This document shows, piece by piece, positions 1 to 12,035 of a stretch of 64,000 nt of DNA; position 1 is the first letter of the stretch; every line of letters starts with the position of its first letter. A model generated the notes under the pieces. It did no database searches. It saw only the letters and a program-made list of their open reading frames with translations, and was not told the DNA's origin. The DNA is from Persicaria tinctoria. Its lineage: Eukaryota > Streptophyta > Magnoliopsida > Caryophyllales > Polygonaceae. The position numbers and the translations under genes were made by a program. The stretch is from NCBI GenBank assembly GCA_037127255.1, contig JBANSL010000002.1, forward strand, positions 7,112,001-7,176,000, given 5' to 3'.

Positions 1-1100
1 CAAACTTATTTTCTAAGTAACTAAATCCTTGTCTATCACCTATTAATGTTCTCATTTATCTTTTATTCAAACTATCATCTTTTCCATCTGAGCCTACTAG
101 AAAGCTGAGTTAGAAAGCAATGAATAGAATTACAAGAGTTTTTCTTGAAATGAGATTATGAACCCATATTAGAAGGATGGTCATATCCCATTCAAATTTG
201 GAAGCCAAGATGCACTTGACTAGTTGACTCTTCCAGGGCACAAAAGTAAATAAATAAAACTTGTTCAATGAGCGCACAAACTGGAACTGCAATCAGCAGG
301 AAGCTACAAACTTCGAAGTCCTCAAAAGAGGGAAAAAAACAGTACAAATTCCAATGAAAATTGTAATCCAATAAAAAAATTAGAGTATAAAACCCCAAAT
401 AAGAATCCAGAACTCCATCCTAGCATACAAAACCCAAGCAACTCAGGCCTCACAAATCGAATCGAATGTATCACCATACAATCAATCACACATCAAAATA
501 GAAGCGCAATCACAAATCAAAAGCATTATTTGCCACAATCCAACGTGTACAAGATATTGGATGATCAAGTGATGAAAACGAGTATATAAGGCACTAGGCC
601 TTAGTGTGTGTGTGTGTGTTTAGTCACTTTTATGTGATACCCACTCTTAGCTCTATCAAATACTAGTATCTCATAAGATAGTAGCTTAATTAGTCCTCTC
701 AACTCCAACTCCACAAGGAAACATCAACACATAAATCAATTGAAATGGGAATAATGGACAACATGTTTCATTGTGTACTGAATGCCTATACATCTTTCTT
801 AAATAAGTAGTTCATAATGGATCAGTCCTCATGAAACAGTAGTTCAGTATGTACCGAAGGCCTATATAACTTTCTTATATATCAAATACCCAATGAGACA
901 GTAGCTCATTCCTCTCAACTACTCCATATAAGCATACAAATCAATTCAAATGGGAATACTGTCAATCCCTAATACGCAATCTTAAAATCCCAAAATCTAA
1001 ATCCATAAATTACACCCACAAATAATCAAAACCCTCAAATCAAAATCCATAAATTAGGCTCCATACATAGAAAATCAAAGAAACATGAATACCACAACCC
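1..1100. other. gene-free AT-rich flank
   Basis: No coding sequence could be supported here. A short GT microsatellite lies at about 605-619. If the GC-rich block at 1100-1290 is the first exon of a leftward gene, this stretch would be its first intron. Confidence 0.4.
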
Positions 1101-1117
1101 TAGAATTTCACTTACTA

Positions 1118-1290
1118 GCAGCCGCGCGCGTACGGCTCATAGCCACCTATGTCAAGCCCGACATTCGCCTTTGATTTCGTCGGAGTCGTGCACCACCGGC
1201 GTCGCAATCGGCTCCACCGGCGTCGGATCTTCAAGATTCGCCGATCTCCTCCCTCCTCACTTCTCTATCGTGAATCGCCTTCCCCATCTG
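1118..1290 (-). other. possible first exon of a leftward gene
   Basis: A GC-rich island in AT-rich flanks. Read on the minus strand it ends in a good splice donor (GCTGCTA then GTAAGTG). A short open frame starts at the ATG at 1140 (MSRTRAAA) and runs into that donor. Upstream minus-strand ATGs open only very short frames. No family is recognisable and the rest would lie in or beyond the left flank. It could equally be a fragment inside a repeat. Confidence 0.2.
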
Positions 1291-1329
1291 TAGAAAGAAA
1301 CAAGTATTTTTTTTTAAAAAAAAATAACG

Positions 1330-1465
1330 TCAATGGTTAAAGAATTAACGGAGGGGCACACGACGAAAATTTTAAAAATCTCAGGGGTACCACGCGAAAT
1401 ATGTCAAACTTTGGTACACCACGTGAAATACGCCTTACCTCGGGGGTACCACGCGAAATTTCCGT
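1330..1465. repeat. transposon-end-like repeat with GGGTACCACGCGAAA motifs
   Basis: The sequence carries three spaced versions of a GGTAC(A)CCACGYGAAAT motif and ends in AATTTCCGTTT. This looks like the terminal region of a dispersed plant DNA transposon. No matching opposite end or target-site duplication was found, so the class is not assigned. Confidence 0.35.
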
Positions 1466-1829
1466 TTAAATTATAAGTTGCGTATGGTAATTAATTTAGC
1501 TAGTTTATAGTTAACATTGGGGGTTAAAAAAAAGCTTGTTTTTGAAGGTTTTTTTGGGTTTTGGGGGTTTATTTGATTTGAAAAGACAAGTATACCCTTA
1601 ATAACAACTAAATAAACTTCACTTTTTACAAATAAACATTTTTAGTCTCATACAGAGTTTATATTTTTTCATAAATTTTTAACTACTTTTTACCAACAGT
1701 TTATAAATTTTACCATGTTTATAATTTTAGTCAGTTTATTAACTCCGTCCCATACGAACCCATAGATGAGAGGATAGGAAAGAGAACGAGAGAGGCTTGG
1801 GATGAGTGATGAGACTTTGTAATTTTATA

Positions 1830-2068
1830 TTCCCTCTGTTTAAAATTACTAAGTCATTTTAGGTTTTTGCACACATCTTAAGAAAAGCACAAAAGTGTTA
1901 CTTTTATACCCTTATTAATTATCCACCACCACTAACAATCAATAACCTTTCATAAAATAAGTCAAAAAGTTAAATTTTTCTTAACCCAATGCCTAAAAAA
2001 CCTAAAAGGAACTATATTTCTAAACAAAATTTCAAGCCTAAAAAGACTTATATTTGTAAACGGAGGAA
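1830..2068. mobile_element. Stowaway-like MITE
   Basis: A 239-bp element flanked by TA on both sides (1828-1829 and 2069-2070). Its ends are inverted: TTCCCTCTGTTTAAAAT on the left, and on the right the complement of TTCCTCCGTTTACAAAT. An AAGTC block follows on both ends. The CTCCCTCCGT-type terminus with a TA duplication is the hallmark of Tc1/mariner-derived Stowaway MITEs. There is no coding capacity. Confidence 0.8.
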
Positions 2069-2226
2069 TATCATTATCTATCTATCTAGTTTATAATAAA
2101 TGAGTCGTAAAGACGCGAGTAAAAAATTAAGTTGAATTTATCAAGAAGAGAGAAAAATAAAATTAAGAGTTAAAAATGGAATTGAGCTTTTTTCAATTTC
2201 CCTAATAGCAGATGTCGCACTCGACT

Positions 2227-2244
2227 ATCTTCAAGTACATAGGG
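2227..2244 (+). repeat. LINE target-site duplication, left copy
   Basis: ATCTTCAAGTACATAGGG, repeated exactly at 2850-2867. The first base of the right copy could also belong to the A-rich tail. Confidence 0.85.
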
Positions 2245-2850
2245 ATCTGGAAGAGGAAAAGATAACTAAAGAATCGAGCAACAACCAGAACAAACCACGC
2301 AGACAAAAAAATCATAAAATGGAAAAAACCACGTGAAGGATTCATGAAACTGAATTTCGACGGTGCTAGGACCACAAATGGAAACGCTGCTTGGGGTTTC
2401 GTCATCCGCGACGACCGTGGTAGAATTCTCAACTGTGGGGCTCAGAGTTGCGGTAAGTCCTCAGCGCTGCAAGCTGAGGCTCTGGGGTTGCTTCATGGGT
2501 TGCAGGATGCTCACCGGCTGGGGATTACTCACCTTGAGGTGGAGGGCGACTGTCTGACGGCTATTAATGCCATGAAAGGTGTGTGGAGCTCCCGTGGGAG
2601 ATTGAGACGACGATGTCGGACACGCTCGCCTTCGGTCGATATTTTGTTAGTCTGTTGTTCTCCCATATTTTTAGAGAGGGCAACCGCGTTGCAGATCGTA
2701 TCGCACACCTAGGTCTGCTGCCGACTCCTACCGACTGGGGTTCTAATGCTGTTGTCGACGAGCTCGTCCGCAATGACGCACTTGGGTGGTGGTTCAACCG
2801 CGGTTGACTACCCCCAAACTTTCGCCTTGTATAAAAAATAAATAAATAAA
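2245..2850 (+). mobile_element. 5'-truncated LINE carrying only the RNase H domain
   Basis: A 606-bp insertion ends in an A-rich (AAATA)n-like tail and is bounded by a perfect 18-bp duplication, so it arrived by target-primed reverse transcription. The plus strand encodes an RNase H (RVT_3-type) domain as found at the C-terminus of plant LINE ORF2 proteins. Visible motifs are KLNFDGA (2347 on), QAEALGL, EGDCLTAINAM and HIFREGNRVADRIAH; they supply the D, E, D and D of the active site. The frame breaks near 2590, where one base appears lost between the EGD block and the WEIE block, and a TAA lies upstream at 2263. The reverse transcriptase and endonuclease are absent, so the copy is dead. Confidence 0.88.
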
Positions 2851-2905
2851 TCTTCAAGTACATAGGGCTTCGCGCCCCTCAAACCCAGTAAAGTCTCGGA
2901 GAGAG

Positions 2906-2922
2906 AAACTTTCGCCTTGTAT
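2906..2922 (+). repeat. second copy of the LINE 3'-end motif
   Basis: AAACTTTCGCCTTGTAT occurs at 2816-2832, just before the LINE A-rich tail, and again here, outside the right duplication. The 17-base identity suggests an older LINE 3' end or a local copying event at the insertion site. Confidence 0.5.
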
Positions 2923-3280
2923 TTGCATGTGTTCATTTCATTGATCTCCATCAAATCACTCTCTCGGTCAGTCCCCCACAAACGCTCTACTTTCTCTTCC
3001 CTTTTTCCTCAAAAAGCTACTTTCGGTGAGATTCTCGTTCTCAACTGCTACGCAGACCCCCGCTTTGATCCTCCATTTCCCCTCCCTCTCTCTATTTTCT
3101 GCCGATCTGAGCACTCCGCTTCTTTTGCTCGTAGCATTTGGAGCTCCGGAATCGTTTTTCCTACTTGCTTTTGCTTGATTTTCGAGTAATTCGATGCTTA
3201 TGTGGTTATCTTTGTTGAATTTTGTCGGATTCGGGGATTCCGCATTTTCTCATGTGATTTTTCTCTCAGGAGTTACAGGA

Positions 3281-6200
3281 ATGGGGCTGGGAGGACGACG
3301 CGGCGGTGCTGCGTCGGAAATTGAAGTTGCTCCTACTGAGGACGCGGTTATGGCGTTGCTGGAGTTCCTGGTGGAGCCGCTGCTCCCCGCAGGGGTTTGT
3401 TCTACTCCAGAAGAGCCGCCATCTGCTGCTCAAGAAGCGAATGTGGCTAAACAGGTTTCTCTTTCTCGCTGTGTCTAGAAATCATCCTTCGTAAATGTTC
3501 GAGAAGCATCTGCATGTCTTCTTAGTTCTTAAAATTGGAGGAATCGGTTCTTCCTTAGAGTGCTTTGTTGTTGTCAGTCACAACTCACAAGGAGTTCGTG
3601 TTCCAAGAACCTGAAATTGACCTTACCTAAAACTTACCTAACCCTAAGTCAGTGGCTTCTTTGTTGTTGTGTGACTCTGTATGTAATTGAAGCTTTGCTG
3701 CATTCCACGTACCTGGTTCTGTTTATAAATTGTAATTCACTAAATGGTGGTCATCATTGTTGACTCTATATCTTGAAATTTTTGAGGCTGCATCTACAAG
3801 CGAATCCTCTTAAGAACCTCTTTGATCGTTATGTGGACTTGATTGAGGGACCTTTGGATGTGAAAGCCAAACTGTAGAAGAATATTTAAGAGTCTAACAC
3901 TCTAACTAGCTGAAGTACTGATGAGTTGAACTTCGTTGTTACTTTCCGTAGCATTTTTTTTTTCCCCTTCCATTGATTGCAAAAGTTGCTTTGTTGCAAC
4001 GTTCTGTTCATTTGGGTAAAATTCTGGTATGGAACTGCCATACACATCCATTAATTCCACACCTCAAATGTCCAGTCCAAGCACTCTTTAGTTCTTGAAA
4101 TGACATGGGCCCCCCTATCCCTTTTGGTGATAAATCTCGTTCTTTATGTTAAGAATTGGCTCTGTTCAGGATTTTAGATGATAAACCAATATTTGGTTTG
4201 ATTTATACCGATGCTGTGTAGCAGGATCTTTTATTTCATATGCAGCTTACTGCATAGTTGGTGATGACTGATATTGCTAGGACTGAAAATTGTTTTTAAA
4301 AAAAGATATAAATGAATGTCTTGCATGCTTTTATTCGTTGACCTTTGAATTAACTGCTTAATTTGCCGTTTCATTCTTATTTAGGTACAAGCTGTTGTAT
4401 TTCTCTACAACTACTATCATAGGAAGCTCAACCCCGAGCTAGAATATTTGGACTTCGTATCTTTCTGCAAGTTGGCTGTGGTTCTTAAACCAAATCTGCT
4501 AGCATATATGAAATTCATGCAAAGGGTTGATAATTATGAGTTGGTTGACCTGGAAAAGGAGATTTCACTTACGGAGAAAATGGTTATGGAAGCTTGTGAT
4601 CTCTCTAAAGGTCTAGAGACTCTAGACACAACAGCAGATGCAGTCACGGGATGGCCTATTTCTAAAGTTGCAGTTTTCTTAGTTGATTTTAGAAAGGAAA
4701 ACTGTTTTCTATTGCACGGCTCCAGTACACTGGGGGTTTGGTCAGTCATAGAGAAGGAAAACAGTCTTGTTCTCTTCCCAGAAGGCGAAGAAAAACACAA
4801 AAATAAGAAGAAGAGGATCACTAAGAAGCCACAGAGAGAGAACAAAGATGTTGGTGAAGCTAGTCTTCAACAAGTTGCTTTTGCAGCAGTCAAGGATGCT
4901 TGTGGTATCTGATTCTGATCTGATACTGTTTTATTATTGTTTCATCTGATGTGATTGATTGTTTTTAGTGCCTCTTCTCTTTATTTTTTGTTTCCTTTTT
5001 TGGTAATTTAGTCTCTCTCTATGTGAAGTCCAGATGAAGCCCGCTAGTCATTTTCAATATGCAACAAAAATAAAGGGCTTGTAAATGGATGGCTTCCATT
5101 TCTAGCTTGCATTTCATCTTTAAAGCCTAGTTGTAGGGCATGCTTCTACAGTTCTGCTAACATATGGCATAACTGATTTGTTGATGCATTACTTAATGCT
5201 GAGCATACAACGTAATTCTTCTGTCATGTGTTTCCAACTCCTAAAATGGTTAGTTAGTCTTATACTCTATCGCATTGTATGGTTATGGTTATCGCTGATT
5301 TATTTTGAGGATGGAACATCATAGGCTCTCACTCTCATTGTTGAAGCTATCCAAAAATTATTTTCACCTACAACAAACATATACCATGACTCCACTCAGT
5401 TGCTGCTCTAAATCAACTTGACTTTAACAAATCTTTTATTGATCCTTTGCAGGGTGTAGTATTAGTAATCTCAAAGTTTTAGAGACCCACACTGTAGTAT
5501 CCTTGAGCAAAGAAAAGACATCTGCCCGATTTTATATAGTGCAGTGCATAGAATCCAACATTGAGGTTAACTATCTTCCAATAAGAGATGTCATAGACAG
5601 GTAACCTGTTTTCTTATACAACTTTCAATAAAATTACAGAAGTGGAAAAAATGTATCAAATAAGTATTACAATATATATCCGTCTAATTATGAGCATGAG
5701 CCAGGAGGATATTAATAAACACATAAAACTATTTTGTTTTGTTATTCCAAATGGGAAAGGTGCATAAATTTGCAAAATTTATCTCCAGTGAATTACTTTT
5801 TGATGTTTCTGTGCACGAAAATTACTATATTGCTAAAATTAGCAAGATCAGCGAAAGAAATAATCTGCTAGATATTTAAGGCAGAAAGGTAATGTATGTC
5901 ATGGGGTTTTTGAGAATTATAAGACTTGTAGCGGGTTGTGTTTCCATTAGTCTATTTACTTCCATGGACGACTTTTCATACAGTGGTAAAGTAGTACTTG
6001 AATCATATGATGCTTTTAGTGGGATCTTTAGTATCCTTAGTTATTTTCTCAAATGCTGCATAATTAATTATTTTAATGTAATAGAATCTTCCAAGTTCCA
6101 TCTACTATTCAACAACAACATCAACCCAGTATAATCCTGCCCCGCCAGAGCCAGGTCTAGGTGTACGCCCTTTGCCCTGGTCTGGTGGGATTATACTATT

Positions 6201-9200
6201 CACATGTTTAAATTTGTTGATTGGTATACAATTTAATTTGACATGAATTTTTTTTTCACTGTGTTTCTGCATAAGCAATATTATTTCAGATGCTAAACCA
6301 AGAATGTGGCATAAATCAGAATTTCACTCATAAAATTCATCTTCTCTCCTCCCCGCAATACATTTTGTAGTAGATAAAGCATATCAGGAATGTAACACTT
6401 TTGATGAAACCCCTTTTTTTTTTTAGATTTTGAACTCAAGTGTAAAAGTCTGTTGCATGTATGCTTACTCCCTTAGAAACTAGAACTTTTTTTTTTTTTC
6501 AAATAATTCTTATGCTGTCTCTCTACTATGTCAAGTATGCATATTGATTGTCTGATTTAAACAGTCTGCATGGTCCATTGGTGAGGAAAAAAGCTTGCAG
6601 TTGGTCAACCACCTCAGCTGTTGAATATTTTCATGTGCTTCCTTATGCTGATATTTTAGAGGACTGGTTTTTAAGGTACATATCTTGGTTTAACTTCTAA
6701 GCTTGAAACATTTGACAGTTGTTTGAGACCAGTATTTGAAGAGTGTGAAGATATACTAATGGGGATGTCGTATAAGCTTGATGTCTTTCTTTCATTTTGG
6801 TTTTGATTTTTCAATGTACTTGAGTTTGAAATAGCTCATATTTTACCATCTTGGCCTTGTGATGTTGTCTATGGGTTGCACTCCCTTCACTTCTTATCAC
6901 TGCCATTTTCAGCATGAAGCCCATGTTTATATATACCCTTTGCTTCTTTATAGTGGATGTTGCATCTCAAGTAAAGTTGACTAGATAAAACTGCTCTCCT
7001 GTCACAAAGTTATGTAATTTCTCAATGAATTACTCCTTTCGTTCATAAAAGATGTCATTTTAGGTTTTCTAAGCACGTTATTTTTTAGAGTTATGAGGCT
7101 TGTTATTGAAAATTGCAAATATTAAGACTTTTTGCGCACGTTTTCTCCCTTCATTGGCTCACCATGAGGTTTGTAATCAAGGTTAGGAATATTTTATTTA
7201 GGATTCTTTTACTGAATTAAAAATTCCTTAATAAGTGTTTCAAAGGCTAAAATGACGTTTTTTTTGCACTTAATTGTTATCTGTCTTTTTCTTTGGACTT
7301 ATCACTCTTATGATTTCTGCTGTTAAATCTTCTGGAGATTCGCTTTGTCTGTAATGATAACTGCCATTAATTCCAACGTTATGCATTGAAATATTGGTTG
7401 AATGGTTGGTACTGCTTTTTGGCTTCATGCTTCTTGCCCATACGATAATTTGTGCCTTTGTTGTCAGGAATCACCCGTTGGTAGCCTCACATGAATCGGG
7501 ACTGAAGGAGAGAAACCATACGGAACTAATGACTGACACTATGCTTGAAGATGATGACAAAAAGCAGTCTCAGAAGAACATCTCCCCGTTAAGTAGATTG
7601 GAGTTGCATGCCGAGGAAATTCATAATAAAGGTACTGATTTAAATGTTCCAGAACAAGCTGATGCTGGACAAAATATGGATACTTGTGAGTTGTGACAGA
7701 GTTTTATTCGTCTCTACTACAGAGAGCAGCCACAGATCCGAGGAACCTGCTGTCACTCTAGTCTATAAGAAAAGGAACAATTCTCAGAAGAGGTGTGGTT
7801 TGGATGAAAGTTCAGGGTTCAAGCTGAGCAATACTGCCAATGAATCTTGTAAAGTGGAAGACGAGGAATTTTCTGTCTCTCATTTGCCAAATAATATGGA
7901 AGTTGATGAACTTGCCTCTGATATTTATTGCCCGATAAATGTAAAAAGTAGGAGCCTTTCTGGTGAAGATCATGCTGATGAGATGAACAAGCTACCTTTC
8001 CCGACTACTGATATTGTTAAGGTATCTATGATATATTTGATCTTTCATATTTGCATACATATGTATTTATATTGGTTATCTACATGTTGCTAGGTTTGCA
8101 TTGGTGCATACTCTAAACGAATTTCAGTGTGTTTTATCATGCATAATCTAAATACATTTTCATTGATTAATTTCTAGAAAGAAGTTCTTGATGGATTGCA
8201 AAGTATCAAAGAGCAAAACAGAGAAATTGTTGGCACTGAAGACAAGGGTGTTTTATCAAGTCAGTATGGAGTGGATGATCATGCTTTGCTTTCTTCTGCT
8301 CCTACTTCCAAAAGTTCTGATAGGATCCTTGAAATTATTTCATCAAAGGGAGATGTACTATCAGAAACTGCTTCTAATGTTCTTCGTAGAAAGAGGGATA
8401 TGCTGGTATGGTTTTACTTAATTGATGTCCTCTTTAACATCTTCCACTCTATTTCTGCATGGATCTGCCACCCTGCAGCATGGACTAACATGCCAATGCA
8501 AATCTGTTGTTTTGAACACGTATTAGTTATAATTCACTAGGCTTTTACTGAGGTAACTGGTAACCTAGTTGGTTTACTGCCTGAAACATTCGTAGAAATT
8601 GTTATAGAAGCAGGCTAATTAAAGTTCTTTTAGTGATGTAATAAATATCTGCTCCTGTAATCAGTTTCAATGAATATATGTTTATTTTAAAATTGCCTCG
8701 ATACTGCATATTTTTGCTTTTCGTGAGATTTAACCATTGCTTTCTCACCATGACGACTTTTCAGCGTATTCAGTTGTGCAAGAATCAGAATGAAATTGCT
8801 CTTTGTGAAAAAAATATCGGAACAATTTTAAAAGGTATGGCTCTCTTACATATTTCATGAACTACTCGATTTTATCAAATGTGTTATTAGACCCACTTGT
8901 TGGCTCCGTTTGCATGTTTAAGCATGTAATTATAAGGGAGTCATTATGTATTATAATAATCAACCTTTATAAAACGCGTTTGGCATAACAAAAATAAATC
9001 ATATTTTATATTTCATCAGTTATGTTCATCCCCCTTCACATCTCAAATCTGTGATTGAACATGGAGCCAAGGAGGGCACCCGCAGCCATTAATCTGTGAT
9101 TATAATGTTTCAATTTTGCCCCTTTGAATTCAGATGAAATTAGAGAAATTGCTCAGTTCTTTCCCTTCCCCTCTCCCTTTCTTCCTCCTCTTCTTTCACC

Positions 9201-10732
9201 ATACAACCTCTCACACCACCCCTGACCTCTCCCTGGCCTCGCCCCGGAAGCAACAACCACCCTTAGCGCCTCCGCCCTCCTCCCTCACCACTCCTCTAGG
9301 CCTCTGCCTGAAATTAGAGAGCGCCTCGGCTTATCGCCTCTGTTCGACCGACGTCTCCTTCGCTCCGGTTTCCACCGCCTCCATGACCGCCTCACCCCAC
9401 CGACGCCCTTCCTTGCCTCAACATCGCCACCTCTATTAACTTCCACCCACGGCGGCCCGTTTCTTCCCCACACAGCCATATGCCCTCATCAATCATCCCA
9501 CGATCCGAGTCAGATCTAGCTAATTGGATTTGGAGTATCCCCTCTTTTATTTTGATTTGAGTAAGATAAGTAGATTGATGGTGGAGATTTTTTTGATAAG
9601 TAGATTGATGGTGGAGATTGGGGAGAGGTGAATCAGAAAACTCTTGTGTAGGATATAGATTGAGATTGAGACTAGGGAGGGAGATAGGAGGAGATGAGGG
9701 GGCAGAGATAAGAGGGGAGATGAAGTGTCAAAAAAGGAATAATTATTCAATATAATTAAATTCTTTTAAAACTCATTAATGCATTGTGTAAAATAATGAT
9801 CCATAATGCATAATTGCATTATAAATCTGTCATCCAAACGAAGCCGTTATCTCCTACTGTATAAGATTTACCTTTTTTTACACTTGTGCTCACGGCCTTA
9901 ACTTGAGGGAAAAATGTCCATAATAGACTTGAATTTCTAGCTCACAAGTCTTTCATTTTCGATTTTCCCTTGAGATTTTTTATAGGTGGAGCAGATTCTT
10001 TGGCAGTTGCTTTAGACACACTCATAGAAGGTTGCACTGATGAAAATATAACCAAGGTCGTTTCAGCTGAAGAAAGGGCATACTATGTACAAGGAAAGAA
10101 CTCGTCAGAATGCCTGAAACAGAACTCATTGGAGGCTAATTTGATTGTGAAAAATCCTTGTGAGGCAAGTTACATTCTCTTTTTATATGCTTACAATGGT
10201 CTATGAAACTTAATACCCTTTCTGTCATGTTTTACAGTTTCCTATATTGTCAAGTATGATGCTGCTATTTTATTTTGGAAACACGTGAGTTAGAATTGCC
10301 GGCTTTGCACATTGTAGAGAGCCGAGAGGACAGAGGTCTCTTCTGAAAAGTTGCTCATCTGGATCGCCATATGAGAATTACTGCGATTTCGTGATTTAAC
10401 AGAATGAACTTTCAAACGAGAGAGCTTTTTATAGGCTTTCAAGTCTTTATCTTGTATAGACAACACTCTTTTGAATGCTGTATTTCTAGCCTCTAATAAT
10501 AATGATTGAAATGCAGGAGCTGGATCAAATGTGCTACAAGAACGGCTGGCCATTACCGTTTTACCTTGTATATACTCTAGAGGGCGGATGCCAATCTGAT
10601 GTTTTAGTAACAGGGGTTGATTTCAAGCTCACCATTACGGGAGCGGTGTGTGCTGCCCGTCACGAATCAAAGGAATCGGCTGCATCTTCAATGTTGATCA
10701 AACTCTCTAGTATTATACCCCCATCATCCTAG
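3281..10732 (+). CDS. uncharacterised plant protein with C-terminal dsRNA-binding-like domain, 10 exons
   Basis: The modelled exons are 3281-3454, 4385-4904, 5453-5600, 6565-6675, 7468-7631, 7723-8021, 8178-8405, 8765-8834, 9986-10164 and 10517-10732. Phases agree throughout and give 702 aa. A probable 5' UTR intron ends at 3269, which favours the ATG at 3281. The N-terminal part (exon 2) starts with an FLYNYYHRKLNPELEYLDF block and ends in a lysine-rich patch, KHKNKKKRITKKP. The middle (exons 5-7) is acidic and low in complexity. Exon 8 to early exon 9 looks helical (ALCEKNIGTILKGG). The last exon starts ELDQMCYKNGWPLPFYLVYT and ends with a KESAASSMLIKLSS helix, a layout like a dsRNA-binding fold. 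Exon 5 could read on to a stop at 7694, but a 91-nt intron (7632-7722) restores the long frame. Intron 9 has a GC donor. Intron 8 holds a 944-bp transposon. No function is assigned; the plant family is recalled as uncharacterised. Confidence 0.75.
7031..7270. mobile_element. degenerate Stowaway-like MITE in intron 4
   Basis: TACTCCTTTCGTTCATAAAA followed by GATGTCATTTTAGG is matched near 7246-7262 by the inverted block GGCTAAAATGACGTTT. The right terminus is decayed and no clean second TA duplication is visible. It lies within an intron of the preceding plus-strand gene. Confidence 0.4.
8902..9845. mobile_element. 944-bp TIR element with gene-like interior, inside intron 8
   Basis: The ends are inverted (GGCTCCGTTTGCATG left; complement of GGCTTCGTTTGGATG right, 13 of 15 matching) and flanked by GTT on both sides (899-901 and 9846-9848 in local numbering). 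Subterminal AT-rich sequence is also roughly inverted. The centre (about 9160-9480) is unlike the ends: strongly CT-rich, then GC-rich with a 101-codon open frame, resembling the leader and first exon of a gene. A 27-bp block (GATAAGTAGATTGATGGTGG core) is duplicated near 9567-9620. The 3-bp duplication suggests a PIF/Harbinger-type MITE, although GTT is not the usual TTA. It may be a Pack-type element with captured host DNA. Confidence 0.55.
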
Positions 10733-10877
10733 TTCGTCCTGCTGCATGAGGCAAACAAGTTCTGGTTTTATGTTATAGCCAGTCTCAACTTCTGTGTACA
10801 TGACAATGTTGATAATCTAACCATCTATGTTCAGAAGCTTGGAACAGGAGCTGTGCTTTGGAATTCAAGAAGTGGAA

Positions 10878-11075
10878 GTTTCTAATTGATGCTCTATTGG
10901 CTAAACATGTTTGATCTCCCTCGGCCATTGCGGGAGGTAAAGAGTTTCTAATTGATGCCCTATTGCCAAAACATGTTTGATCTCCCTGGGCCATTGAGAG
11001 AGGTAAAGAGCTTCTAATTGATGCCCTTTTGGCAAAGCATGTTTGATCTCCCTGGGCCATTGAGAGAGGTAAAGG
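10878..11075. repeat. three tandem copies of a 66-bp unit
   Basis: The units at 10878-10943, 10944-11009 and 11010-11075 differ by only a few bases each. Each contains AACATGTTTGATCTCCCT or a near match. The period is 22 codons, so a minus-strand frame reads through it as a 22-residue repeat. It lies just past the stop of the plus-strand gene, so it is probably in that gene's 3' UTR or the convergent intergenic gap. Confidence 0.85.
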
Positions 11076-11402
11076 AAGTAGTATTAAGCTTCGTTGGTGT
11101 GGCCATACGCTTGTGTTAGGCCGAAATCCATATTTGAGTCCTAACAAAGCCATAATGTGGAAAAATAACAAGATATTTGACTCGAAAGAAGAAAAAGCTA
11201 AATTGAAAGAAATGATCTGCAGTAATTCACTGGCAAATCTCATGCTGGTATGATATATTGATATATAATCGATTTGCTACACTTGATCCTCGAGACCTTC
11301 TCAGGTCAATCATTGTTGATCGGTTTATATTCATTTCCAAACTTGTTTGCAGAGGGACAGTAGTTTCATAATATTGAAAAGATGTCGTTTTCATAACTTG
11401 TA

Positions 11403-11504
11403 CTCCATCCGTTCACTTTTATTTGTCGTTTACTATTCACACACATTTTTTCAAGATTAAAGTGCATAAATAGTAGAAAGACAATTAAAAGTGAACGGAC
11501 GGAG
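11403..11504. mobile_element. Stowaway MITE, 102 bp
   Basis: TA duplications lie at 11401-11402 and 11505-11506. The inverted ends are CTCCATCCGTTCACTTTTAT and the complement of CTCCGTCCGTTCACTTTTAA. This is a compact Stowaway element between two convergent genes. Confidence 0.85.
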
Positions 11505-12035
11505 TATTAATTGCTCCATAATTAAACATTTAAACTTTCAAATTCACATTAAAATGGACGGAAACACGTTGACGCAAAAATAAAATAACAGTTGAGAACC
11601 CAAACCAAGATTAGCAAAAATCCGCATCATTTTATCACCTTCACGTTCAACAGATCAACAAAGACGTCATCTGGGCTCTGAAACAGATGAACACAGAATT
11701 AACCACCGTGACATTTTATTCAATGGATATTGCGTTGTTTTTCCATCAACTGGATTTATCGATGCCATTGAAGATTTTAATCCATATATAAAGTACCTCT
11801 CTCCCTGGATTTATCAAATGCCATTGACGCTTTTTTTTTTTCAAACAAGGCAGACTTATACATATACAATTGGATCAGATTCACCATCATAAAGAATGAA
11901 AAAATGACGAGCTCTGGTAAACAAACTCCACGACGAGAGAAAAAATGGCACACCATATGCAGTTACAGGTTGCATATGTATTAGCCCATTTCCACTCTCT
12001 TTGTTCTTGAAACCACCGATTCATATGCTGTGTGT

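Noticed and set aside
7632..7722. Frameshift or premature stop in the plus-strand gene (stop at 7694)
   Set aside because: A 91-nt intron with GTACTG donor and CTACTACAG acceptor restores the frame and phase.
10290..10553. 87-codon minus-strand open frame in and around the last intron of the plus-strand gene
   Set aside because: It has some protein-like character but no recognisable family, it overlaps the coding exon at 10517, and no splice partners were found.
10785..11243. 152-codon minus-strand frame containing three 22-residue repeats
   Set aside because: It arises from the 66-bp tandem repeat; the flanking sequence has no coding character or splice context.
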